In this document: one piece after another, positions 21,566 through 31,130 of the stretch
Position numbering within the stretch: position 1 is the stretch's first letter
How the letters are laid out: each line of letters opens with the position of its first letter
Assembly (NCBI GenBank): GCA_934045905.1
Contig: OW203770.1
Coordinates: 28,343,259 to 28,407,258, forward strand
DNA length: 64,000 bases
From: Leuctra nigra
Lineage: Eukaryota; Arthropoda; Insecta; Plecoptera; Leuctridae
Reading direction: 5' to 3'
Notes under the pieces: generated by a model
Database searches by the model: none
What the model saw: the letters and a program-made list of their open reading frames with translations, nothing else
What the model was told of the DNA's origin: nothing
Position numbers and translations under genes: made by a program

Positions 21566-23959
21566 TTAACGCAACCAGTTTCCCGAGAAATTGGCATTGT
21601 TTTTAACACGAATCATGCTTTTACCAAAATCCTTGAATATTTCCAGCCAAGTGTTTTCTCCTAAGTTGTTCAATCTATTCCCGTCCGCTTTCATTTCTCT
21701 GGCTCCAATGTGTTGACCAGGATCTACAAACCAACCTCCTTTTCGAATAACTTCCTCCCTTATGATACAGTTCATTCTGCATACTGTCGCAATTCCTAGA
21801 TCTTTCCTCAATGGAACTCCACTGGCACAGATTTCAGCTCCCTTAAATGTCTCCTTGACTACTCGTAGCAGATTTGCAAAGTCATTAACAAGATTCGCTG
21901 CATCTATTCCCAGCTTTGCATCTTGAACACCTACTTGGAGAAAGACAATGTGATGTTTCATAGGTTCTTCTGGTTGAGACAATTGAAGCTGTTTTGTAAG
22001 TTCACTAATGCGAATGCCTGGGAATATTCTTGAGTCTTCATTCTTCCACAGATGAAAATCTCTTGCATTGGCAAGGGTAGAGTCTCCCAAGAGAAGCATG
22101 GTTGGCATTATAATAGTTCTGTTACTTGTACCATGCGAGCGAGGACAGGATTCAATCCGTACTTGATTACTTTCAGCCGGTACTGTACTTGCGGTTACGG
22201 ATACGGATATCGGATCATTTAGCAGTGTTTTATTTTCTGATTCGCCAAATCTCAAATCATAATCCTGAACTAAAGGTTTATTTGGTAGATGAATCATTGG
22301 TCTGTTCAGTGCGTTTGATCTTTGGTTCCTAGTCTTTGATGTCCACACCCTGCCTGTCTCATTATAATCCTTATCAGTATGATTATTTTGTGGATACGAT
22401 TTTGATTGGATGCCATTTTGAACCTTTTGAGCATGTCTGTTCAGCACAGCTGTTGTTCTTGGATTTCTAGTCTTGGAATTGTCCGACGACCAGGCTACAC
22501 TTCGTTGGGTACTCAACCTCTGCCCGGCATGCAGAGAATAGACCTTGATGATAACGTCAGATTCTTTGAACGTATTTTCTAAAACACTCTTAACTAGGTC
22601 CCAGGTGAAACCATCAATTCCACAACCAATTTTCGGTAAAGCCAATTTTTTAATGTCTTTTTCAATGCATATGGATTTTAGGCTTGATATAGTTTTTACA
22701 AAATCAATGAGAGTTGGCTTCCCAGAAGATTTTTCTTTCGTCACGAGATGAAAAATGGGTCTACCATCAACTTCTTGATACACTACTTCTCCGATATCCT
22801 TCTTTTGTGCCGCCAACAACTGACTGCCTCCAAATCTACTTTTAAATTGAACAGCAATTCCACTTCCCATCACCAAGTCCTTCCCAACACAATGAGCGAA
22901 TGCATAATCTGCTGGGGCATCAAATAAGTTGCCTCTGATAACATTAATACATGAATTAGCAGGTAATTGGCGTAGTGATCTTGCGGTATCAGTAGAGATT
23001 ACGTCAGTAATGCGAAGGATACCATCTTCAATCTCCGTCCCACTGTCTGCCACGTCTGCTGTCGAGACTTCAAAGCTTACTTCATTGATTGCAGAGCAGA
23101 AGTTATTCATAGCATTCTTGTTTATTTGTCCTCCATCTAATGTACATTTATGCTCTACTCCTCGATCTTCACCCTCTTCAACTTCAACACCTTTCTTCTG
23201 TTCTTCTACATCTAGTGTCAAGACTTTAGCGCTGGTTTCATTGACTACGCAGAAAGAGTTAGAGATTTCAGAAGAATAATCGGTCGAGATTTGACTGTTC
23301 TCTCTTTTACTTCCTATATGAGATGCCAGGCTGACTACACCCTCTCTCAACTCTTGCACTTCATTTGACAACATATGCAGTGTTGTTTTCGTCATCTTTT
23401 GTTCGTTGATCAACTCCTTCAAGATCCCTTCCATTGATTTAATTGACTTCAGCCATTGGTCTGATGCTCCACAATCAATTTTCTTGTTTCTGTGCTCTAT
23501 TGTACAAGGTTTACACCACCACTGAGCTGATTTAATTGTGGATAATGTATTATATTGCGAATTAGATAAATGAAGGCACGCAATGTGAGCCCACCTGTTA
23601 CAATATCCATCACACAGTAGTGCCTTGTCAGAATCAAGGACTTCAATAGTACAATAGAAGCAACTTTGCCTGACAGTCTTTTTGGGAACAGTTCTCGCCG
23701 AAGAAGAAATATCTTCTACTATTTTGTCATTAGTCTCAAACATAAAGACTTCTGGGTCCTGATTCAATGTTTTCATCACGTCTTTTAATCGATCCACAAG
23801 AACAGATTTTTTACCCATAACATCCTTTATTCCCCGATTGAATAGTTCACTTTTAATTTCATACATCTTAAGTTCATCAATGCTCTTGAGAATAAAATGT
23901 GGTGAATCTGATGACCTTGTTTGGAGACATGAGCTTCCTGGTTTGCAGTTACTTGACAT
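21566..23959 (-). CDS. LINE ORF1: SAP-like, PHD finger, coiled coil, TARG1-like macro domain, SGNH-like domain
   Basis: A 797-aa ORF1 with an ATG start and A at position -3. In order: a SAP-like helix pair (about 25-65); a complete Cys4-His-Cys3 PHD finger (C100, C103, C116, C120, H125, C128, C149, C152); a coiled coil (about 170-212); an acidic linker; a macro domain (about 337-476); a Ser/Asn/Arg-rich linker; and an SGNH/GDSL-like domain (about 618-780). The macro domain has GNLFDAP, AHCVGKD, MGSGIAVQFKSRFGG and LPKIGCGIDG. K408 and D449 align with the catalytic Lys84 and Asp125 of human TARG1 (OARD1), which removes ADP-ribose from acidic residues. PHD fingers and esterase domains are known in CR1-type ORF1 proteins; I know of no macro domain there. 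The SGNH part keeps GDS (625-627), but GxND reads GVQD (677-680) and DxxH reads DGNR (759-762). A likely role is RNA/chromatin binding during retrotransposition; the macro-domain role is unknown. Confidence 0.9.
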   Translation of the reverse strand: MSSNCKPGSSCLQTRSSDSPHFILKSIDELKMYEIKSELFNRGIKDVMGKKSVLVDRLKDVMKTLNQDPEVFMFETNDKIVEDISSSARTVPKKTVRQSCFYCTIEVLDSDKALLCDGYCNRWAHIACLHLSNSQYNTLSTIKSAQWWCKPCTIEHRNKKIDCGASDQWLKSIKSMEGILKELINEQKMTKTTLHMLSNEVQELREGVVSLASHIGSKRENSQISTDYSSEISNSFCVVNETSAKVLTLDVEEQKKGVEVEEGEDRGVEHKCTLDGGQINKNAMNNFCSAINEVSFEVSTADVADSGTEIEDGILRITDVISTDTARSLRQLPANSCINVIRGNLFDAPADYAFAHCVGKDLVMGSGIAVQFKSRFGGSQLLAAQKKDIGEVVYQEVDGRPIFHLVTKEKSSGKPTLIDFVKTISSLKSICIEKDIKKLALPKIGCGIDGFTWDLVKSVLENTFKESDVIIKVYSLHAGQRLSTQRSVAWSSDNSKTRNPRTTAVLNRHAQKVQNGIQSKSYPQNNHTDKDYNETGRVWTSKTRNQRSNALNRPMIHLPNKPLVQDYDLRFGESENKTLLNDPISVSVTASTVPAESNQVRIESCPRSHGTSNRTIIMPTMLLLGDSTLANARDFHLWKNEDSRIFPGIRISELTKQLQLSQPEEPMKHHIVFLQVGVQDAKLGIDAANLVNDFANLLRVVKETFKGAEICASGVPLRKDLGIATVCRMNCIIREEVIRKGGWFVDPGQHIGAREMKADGNRLNNLGENTWLEIFKDFGKSMIRVKNNANFSGNWLR

Positions 23960-24081
23960 CTTCGTGGGTCGTGAAAATTATACTTTCAACTCTAATGTTC
24001 AGCAGAAAATCTCAATACATTTATATTTCAAAAGTGGATATCACTCACAATTCCTTGCACAGCAGAACGATCCACGACGAT
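23960..24081 (-). promoter_or_regulatory. LINE 5' UTR, putative internal promoter
   Basis: Only 122 nt separate the 5' end from the ORF1 start. A full-length LINE must carry its promoter internally, so it should lie here or in early ORF1. No TATA or clear initiator/DPE combination could be assigned by eye; the first bases read TCGTCGTGGATCG. Confidence 0.35.
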
Positions 24082-25518
24082 GTTTATTCTAACAACTTGT
24101 GACACATATGAAATGAACAATTACTAAATTCTTTTAAAAAATCATCACCCTTTACAATTTCGTTACCACTAATGAATAGCAGCGTATGGTCCTAAATAAT
24201 TGCTTTAAATGATCTTTCACGAAGAATAGCAAAGGTTTCATTCCAATCAGTCAACCCAGTTCCGAGATATGGAAACACTTCGGTTTTCAAAATGGCTGCT
24301 GAACTTACTGCACTGCCACATAGAATGTATATCTATAAATGATGTGTATCATTTTAGGCTTTCTGAATACGTATTTATTATATAGGAGGGGATTATAATA
24401 ATTTTTTAAATTTGAATGACGTCATTTCCGGTCTCATAAATAGGAAAATTCTATTTGTACTGTTCATATTCCATAGAGATGGCCATCCGAATCGTTTGGC
24501 GCTAGTTTCATACCGATTTGTCTACCAGTTTTTGAGATATGACGTTACTTCCGGTTTAAAAATGGCGGCTGCAATCTCTGACCCCTTGAAGTATATTTGA
24601 AACATGATTACATTTTATTATAAGCTGTCTGAAATAGTATATTTATTGCATCAACATGTAAATTTGTGAGATTATTAAAATGTGTGACGTCATTTCCGGT
24701 TTAGGTATGGGAAACTGCAAATATTATTGATGATAATACATAAAGTTGACCGTCTAAATTGTTTTGCGCTGGTTTCGTTGAAATCTATTTAGCCGTTATT
24801 GAGTTATGATGTCACTTCCGGTTTCAAAATGGCGGCTTCCGGTTGATTTATAACAAGTCACATGAGACGTCAAAAGTACATACGTTACATAAATATCAAA
24901 ATAATCGGATCAACCTTTGTTGCCAAAAAGCCAATAAATGTATTTCAAATTTCATTACGTCATTTCCGGTTTCTTAACCATAATGTTTAGCCTTTTGCTA
25001 CTTATAATGCATATAGATGACCGTCTGAATCGTTTGGCGCAAATTTCGTTCCGATCGGGCCAACCGTTGACGAGATATGACGACACTTCCGGTTTCAAAA
25101 TGGCGGCATAAAACCAGTTATAGCAAAAGGCACCTCAGACGCCAAAAGTGCATATGTGGTAAAAATTTCAAATCAATCGGTTCAGCCGCTTAGGCTGTGG
25201 CCTGTTTACCATATTTTAGCTCCACCCTACTACTACTACTGAGATTATTATGAAAACCGCCCTAAAACACTGTTTTCACGGCCCTCTAGCGCGCAAAGGG
25301 CGTAACCTATTGTTCCCAAATTTGGTATATGTGGTGGGGTGGGCCATAGCTCGAAATTTAGATATTTCGCAACAATGTGAGATTTTCCAATTTTAAGATC
25401 CAGTAGGCCGAAAATGCCACTTTGATGCTTACAGTAAAAGTGGGTTTGCTCCAGCCTTTATATGAGAGTGTGCGCGCGCCGTACGACTTGGCTGGCGTGG
25501 AGCGACCGCTCCACTAGA

Positions 25519-25640
25519 TCCCAGAAAAAAACCCTCCGTGTAAAAAGGCAGCCAAGTCTCTTTACTTCAAAAAAATATGCACTGAAAATTGACATGGATT
25601 TTGATTTAGATATTGCGATATCTTCTTATTTTCAAACATG
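25519..25640 (+). mobile_element. Helitron-like family 2, copy c (5' fragment)
   Basis: Starts TCCCAGAAAAAAACCCTCCG directly after the 3' end of copy b, so the two lie head to tail with only an A/T junction. It contains CAGCCAAGTCTCTTTAC and then diverges. It is truncated before the second palindrome arm. A worn HLE-1 3' end (GCGTTTTCCTA) lies at about 25720-25730. Confidence 0.65.
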
Positions 25641-25735
25641 TTATAATACTAGAGGACATGGGTAATGGTGAGCCAATCAAATCGAACTCCCGGTTTGATA
25701 GCACGTATCGGTACACCGAGCGTTTTCCTATTTAA

Positions 25736-26767
25736 TTGAGCGAGCGAAGCGAGCGTCTCCTTTTAACCATTTTGATACGGACCTCTGTTTTTTTTGTGTG
25801 TATATTTTTGGCTGTTATCTGGAGCAATAGAAGTCGCACCGTTTCACCGATCGATCTGAAATTTTGCACACATGTAGAGACAACCTTCTCTGTTTGCTGA
25901 CCCCAATTTTTTTTTGAAATCTATCAATTGGTTAAAATTTAAATACGTATCCTGATAGGTTGAAAAATGTAAATGGTCTTCGATTAATCTCATCAAACTC
26001 ATATTTTTGCATGATTATTCAGACCAACATTGTCTCTTATTTTACAAATTTTCAGCCTAATCGGTTAAGAATGTATGAACTTATTGACATTTTTAATAGC
26101 TATCAGAAATGAAACATTGAAAATGAATGTTTTTCCACTGCAACTGAATCTGATTTGATTTAGGTACAAGTGTGTTTAGATGCTAGTTTCAATTTTCAGT
26201 GAAAAGCAGATACTTTTATGTTAAATGAGTGGATACAATTTTAATAATTCAATATGGAACGTATTTCCAAACAAATCATTTGAGTATTCGCAAAGCTAAG
26301 AACCTTGATTGACTTTCGTAAATTCGTATAGTTCTGATGGCCGTGCTTCCTGTGTGTTTCATAGAGTGGCGTTTGTTCTCTTCTTGTGATCACACCTCAT
26401 TTCAAATCTCTCCAGCATTTTGCTTATTATCGTTGAAAAAGTTTGACAATTTGATGTGCTTTGTGAAGGTTTTAGTCAAGTTCCCCGCTTTTATAGCTGG
26501 TGACATTATTTATCGAGAGTTTTTGTCCGAACATTGAAATTTCATAATAGTCTTCATCTACCAATACTTGTGGCAACGTTAAATTCATTCCGTTTCTGAG
26601 CTTCATGGACCCTGACATTTCCTTTACGAACTGTTTATCGTTTAATCTAGGTTTAATAATGTTAAAACGTTTATTAAGTTTTCTATGTGTTAACGCATCT
26701 TCGGTTCTATGTTTGCGCACGTGTCCGGTGCTCGCTCATCAACGCGTTTCACGGAGCGTTTTCCTAG
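25736..26767 (+). mobile_element. HLE-1 Helitron-like element, 1032 bp
   Basis: TTGAGCGAGCGAAGCGAGCG after A and CCTAG before T. It keeps part of the long-subtype interior (about 26330-26480 is similar to about 11050-11160) but has lost the 76-aa ORF. It shows how shorter copies arise by internal deletion. Confidence 0.8.
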
Positions 26768-26823
26768 TAATATAATTTAGTGCCGGCTGGAAGAGTACTA
26801 TTATCAAGTACAATTGTCTCATA

Positions 26824-26848
26824 CCCCCCCCCCCCCCCCCCCCCCCCC
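26824..26848. repeat. Poly-C run of 25
   Basis: A homopolymer run of 25 C followed by ACCC. Its length is likely to be unreliable in assemblies. A 19-base G run occurs at 33632-33650. Confidence 0.9.
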
Positions 26849-27553
26849 ACCCAATATTGATTTGTTCTTGGAATGGTCGAAATAAAATATTTTCTTTGCT
26901 TCAATTTAATCAGCAATCATTATTTCAAATCATTGAGCGAGCGAAGCGAGCGTCTCCTTTTGGCTCTTTTGACACAGACCTCTGTTTTTTTTTTGTTTGT
27001 TTGTCTGTCGTCACCTCGTTTACAGGTCGCACCGTTTATCCGATCGAGCTCAAATTTTGCACACATGTCCAGACCAAATATGAGATTTGCAGACCCAAAT
27101 TTTTTTGAAATCCCCTGATTGGTTCAAATTTAAAAAAAAATATTTTCGATTGGTTGGTCTAATCAATTAGAAATTTAGAAAAGTCATTCCAACATTTAAA
27201 GTATTTTTGCTAATTTTCAGTCTAATATGTAGTTATTTTCAAAAGTTTTTGTCATTTTAGGGACATTTTATTCCATAATCTTGAAATATTTCCTACATTT
27301 TCATCCCTGCCTTCTTTAAGTTTCTGCTCCACCAAGGCCTGTAGTGCAGCCAAGCGGTCCACAATTTACAGTAAAACTAGCGCATATCAAATCGGATGCT
27401 GTACGAAGGCCAAATCCTCCATTTGGTAGTTTAAATAATATCTTCGGATGTGTCGACAATCAAAATGTTCCGATTAAGTTCAAATTTTGCATGGTGATAT
27501 TATGTTAAGCCCAATCATTCAAGTATAAATGGTCATTTTACGAGTTTAGTATG

Positions 27554-28563
27554 CACTGTAGTAAAATATTGTAATTTTGCATAGACATTGTAGCGTTTAA
27601 TATACAATTATGTATATGTTTTTTCAAATTACACTGACAATATTGCTAATTTTAGTTTCGTGCTACAAAGTATCATTTAAATTATCATGAAAGTTGTACA
27701 TTTGAAACTAAATTATTGTGTTAAATAAACACAGGCTAAGAAGAGTAGAAGATAATAGTCCAGTTGCAACTTAAATATCATACAATGTGCGCTTTTCTAC
27801 CTGAACGCGGTAGCCCTCTTACTAATGATCACGGATGTCAACTGACATCTCCGCTGAGCCGGCAATTAGACAGTGACAGGAGATAACTTCACAGGTATAC
27901 ATCCGCTGTAGTTTTAACAGTTCAATGTATGGTATTTTATTGCTCATCTATAATGACGGTTAGTAATATAGAGACATAACTTACAGACTAATGGAATTCA
28001 TAAACGCTATAATCATAATGTTCATAACTCGTGAAAATTAATTTTGCCCACAAACACAACTTTCTAACTCAACTGATCGAGAACAGTTTCAACCGCTCTG
28101 TTCCTCACTTGGCGCCGTGGTCCCGGGGTTAGCGCTGTGAGGTTCTACACACAAGATCGCAGGTTCGAGGCCGGTTGGGGTGAAATAATTTGTATTAGTG
28201 TACTAGTCATACTTAAAATTGTCCATGTAATTCCGTTTACAGAAATGAAATCTGATTAAAACTGGTTGAGTAATTAATAAAAATTATTTTTTTGGTTGCA
28301 ACATATCACTACATGCATTTGTAATTTTAACAATACAATGTAGTGATATAATTCCAATGATGTTTTGACAAATATAGGGGTCAGTGTTGTTTTAATACAT
28401 GTACCTGGTTGACTAAAAATTCATGATCTGTCAAAGTAAAATAACACTACATGCATTTGTAATTTTAACAATACAATGTAGTGTCAATTTTATATATATT
28501 GTATTGGAGAACCTGGCTGCCATATACAGTATATGTAAAATAACATTGAAATTTTTAACAGTG
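27554..28563. mobile_element. DNA transposon-like element with CACTGT...ACAGTG ends
   Basis: 1010 bp with inverted CACTGT termini and a likely 2-bp target duplication TG (27552-27553 and 28564-28565). The interior repeats the word CACTACATGCATTTGTAA with its partner ACAATGTAGTG at 28307-28346 and 28445-28484, like subterminal repeats. Ends CACTR with 2-3 bp duplications occur in the CMC (CACTA) and Mirage groups; no transposase is present, so it is nonautonomous. Confidence 0.55.
28111..28182 (+). repeat. tRNA-like sequence, possible SINE head
   Basis: Begins GGCGCCGTGG, has an A-box-like TGGTCCCGGGGTTAGCGC and a good pol III B box, GGTTCGAGGCC (matches GWTCRANNC). The 72-nt length suits a tRNA, but the acceptor and T stems do not pair well, so it is a tRNA-derived relic or SINE head rather than a functional tRNA. 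Confidence 0.45.
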
Positions 28564-28754
28564 TGGGTTGTCAAAAGCTGGAAAAAGTATGTAGGAAAGT
28601 CACGACACAATGGATCTGATATTCATCCAGAGTATTTAGGTGGATATTGGAAAGTTGCAGAGAAAATCGTCTTGTGCCGTGTCGTTTATCGTGACTGGGG
28701 ATGTTGCATGTTCTGTGCTCGCTCATCAACGCGTTACACTGAGCGTTTTCCTAG

Positions 28755-29530
28755 TATTATTATACGAGGATAACATTGAAGTGTACGAGGCGCTTAGAAG
28801 GAAGCAGTCGTGGCTTATATTTTGGAACAAACCCAGCAACTGACTCACTTTGAAATATGTATTATATTATTTTCTCTTTGAATTTGCTGCAAGGCTAAAT
28901 GGAAATTCATTTTGCGATTTATTTTGAATATGATTACAAATGACGAGGAAGTTTTAGGAAAATATGAAAGAAGGATCAACAGGCTTTGGGTACTTTTGTA
29001 CTTTTCCAATATTTTCATTTTATTTCCTAAAAAATATTCGTAATCTCAAAATCCTACATGTATCGTATGCGATAAAGAGCTTATGTATTTATTGCGAATA
29101 CGCGTTAGAGGAGAGTATAATAACATGTTGTATAACATAACATGTAAGGGGATCAAGAGAGATCAAAGGACTTCTAACCCATCACCTGGGATTTTATTGT
29201 CCCCAGCCTTCCAGTTTCTCATCCATCTCCAATCTCCATTCTTCATACATGGCAACAGTTTTCCTGCTCAGTACTTTCAAGCATGACCTTTAATAGTGAG
29301 GGCTGTTATCACAACAATAGTGCAAATGTGATACATTATTTTCTCTATAGAAAATGTAATGTTAACATTCATTTGGGTGTTATTTAAAGTCGCATTCGTC
29401 TGCAACTATACTATTGTCATTGACATCTTATGAATAAATGAAGACAATTATTTATGGACAAGCATGGTCGGTGGGAAGGAATCGGTGTTAGTTAAATATA
29501 ATAGGTTTTGTCTATAAGGGTTGAGGCCCT
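28755..29530. other. No gene recognised
   Basis: AT-rich; none of the short frames carries a recognisable motif. Confidence 0.45.
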
Positions 29531-29857
29531 AGTAGAGGTCTCCGAAAGATGTCTGAATTATGTTTATTTAATGGATAATTTCCTTGAGCACCAAATAAAC
29601 GCAAGAAAAAGTGCAGTAGCCACATTAATTTCCAAGATATGCCACTTAAAAATTTTGACTTAGCCCTATCTTAAACATGGCAAGTCGATAAAACAAAGTA
29701 ATTTTCCTAGTAAATGTTAGCTGTTTCTGACAGCTATTTTCCGCCGATAGATTTTTTCCAAAAACTAATATTATGTGTATTAGACATAGAGGTATTTATT
29801 AAGATTTTTATATACACTTACCCGTACGTTTTTAGAAGTTAGACTCCGAATTCTAAA
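29531..29857. repeat. Dispersed repeat, family 4
   Basis: Shares order and sequence with 38886-39146 (TAGAGGTCTC, AATTTCCAAGATATG, AATAATATTATGTGTATT) and, in inverted orientation, with about 34990-35190 (AGCCCTATCTTTAACATGGC). The end also resembles about 50521-50600. No ORF; class unknown. Confidence 0.5.
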
Positions 29858-30407
29858 CTAGGAAAACGCTCAGTGAAACGCGTTGATGAGCGAGCACGGG
29901 TATGTGCTAATTCTCGAACCGGAAAAGCGTACACAACGCACAGAAAATATATACATCCATATTGAATTGAAACATGATCCACTCAATCAACATAAAAGTA
30001 TATGCATTTCATCGAAACTTGACAGTAGCATCTAAGCACCCTGGTAACATATTAAAGCAAATCAGATTCAATTCAATTGGCACTGGAAAACATTAATTTC
30101 GATACTTCATTTCTGACAGCTATAAATATTTGAACAAGTGCATATGTTCTAAAATATGAGTTTGCGTTCAGATTTATTGATGACCATTTTCATTTTCAGC
30201 CTATCAGGAGATATTTATTAAAATTTTAGGCAATTTATGAATTTCAAACAAATTTGAGTATGTAAACAGAGAAATTTGTCTTCACATGTGTGCAAAATTT
30301 CAGCTCGATCGGTGAAACGGTGCGACCTGTGTATCGGTTAATAGCAGGAAAAAAATAGAGGTCCGTGCCAAAAGAGTCAAAAGGAGTCGCTCGCTTCGCT
30401 CGCTCAA
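29858..30407 (-). mobile_element. HLE-1 Helitron-like element, 550 bp
   Basis: Shortest copy with both ends: CTAGG at 29858 and CTCAA at 30407, flanked by A and T. It lacks most of the interior. It is inserted at the edge of a family 4 repeat. Confidence 0.75.
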
Positions 30408-30636
30408 TCAATGTGTTTTGATGTGTTATGTGAGCAAAAAATCACGCATATTGTATTGAGTTTCAATGTCAACAGACACCGCTCTGTGCTATCCCCTTTA
30501 ATATCGACTTCCTGGCTCGTGGGTCATGAACTCGACCTAGAGACGATCCAACTTTCCCGCGGATCTGTGAAGCGGTCTCTGAATGTGTTTCGCGGCTTCC
30601 TCTTCCGGCATCGACATAGCATGCAAAGTTAGACAT
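30408..30636. other. Spacer, nothing recognised
   Basis: Unique-looking sequence with no supportable gene. Confidence 0.35.
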
Positions 30637-31012
30637 AATGGGCTTCCAAACTCCAAGCTAGAATAGAGCGCGCCACCGACAATCATACCTGGTTGCTATG
30701 GCAACAGTCAAATTTTGTTGACAGTTTGCTACTTTGTCTGAATTGAAAACAAAAGAAGTTGTTAAACATAAAGTGATTTTCCAGTATACAAAGTAAGTAA
30801 TTGAAACTATTTCTTCATTAAATAAGTATTACATTTTAAAACAATTACCTTCACTCCGCACACAACAGTTTGGCATTATATTTTAAATACAATAAGTTAT
30901 AAGTGATCTGTCATCTAGCTGTCATTTTGTACAGACGCATGCGTGGAAGGAAAAAGGAACAATTCTCCCTAGCGCTCCGTAGCGAGAGCTTATGGCAGCG
31001 TGGAAGCCCATT
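30637..31012. mobile_element. TIR element, about 375 bp
   Basis: 12-bp TIR AATGGGCTTCCA at both ends with imperfect extension (AAGCT and GAGCGC words on both sides). HLE-1 begins inside its right terminus at 31011. Related by TIR to 15897-16114. Confidence 0.5.
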
Positions 31013-31130
31013 GAGCGAGCGTAGCTAGCGTCACCACGGTACTCTTATGGCACTTTCTCTGTGTTTTTTTTAACTGCACTGCCCAGGGCAAACCACACTA
31101 CCAATCGATCTGAAATTTTGCACACATACT
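31011..31130 (+). mobile_element. HLE-1 5' fragment
   Basis: TTGAGCGAGCG start followed by the shared poly-T and CTGAAATTTTGCACACATAC, then a short CACATACTA repeat and loss of similarity. The 3' end is missing. Confidence 0.6.

Larger units (their letters stand above)
18501..24081 (-). mobile_element. Full-length CR1/Jockey-type LINE with macro-domain ORF1
   Basis: 5581 bp: a 5' UTR of 122 nt, ORF1 (797 aa), ORF2 (967 aa) and a 3' UTR of 132 nt ending in AAATCT-type repeats rather than poly-A. It interrupts a family 2 element. Left flank TTTAGTTTAT and right flank GTTTATTCTAACAACTTGTG together match the uninterrupted paralogue near 40262-40285, and GTTTAT (18495-18500 and 24082-24087) is the likely 6-bp target duplication. 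Both ORFs are free of stops, which suggests a young and perhaps still active copy. Confidence 0.92.
18081..25518 (+). mobile_element. Helitron-like family 2, copy b, split by a LINE
   Basis: The 5' palindrome is 18081-18480 and the body resumes at 24082, running to the 3' hairpin GTGGAGCGACCGCTCCAC and CTAGA at 25518. The intervening 18501-24081 is a complete LINE. The body contains three modules with TGACGTCA-like, CTTCCGG and AAAATGGCGGC sites (near 24540, 24806 and 25078), spaced about 270 bp. It is immediately followed by the 5' end of another copy at 25519. Confidence 0.8.
26933..28754 (+). mobile_element. HLE-1 Helitron-like element split by a CACTG element
   Basis: The 5' end TTGAGCG at 26933 and 3' end CCTAG at 28754 have A and T flanks. 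The 3' portion (28564-28754) matches the subtype at 15542-16755. The segment 27554-28563 is a separate insertion: joining 27553 to 28566 restores ...GTTTAGTATGGGTTGTC as in paralogues. Confidence 0.7.

Noticed and set aside
28111..28182. Functional tRNA gene
   Set aside because: The B box is good but the acceptor and T stems do not pair; more likely a SINE head or relic.
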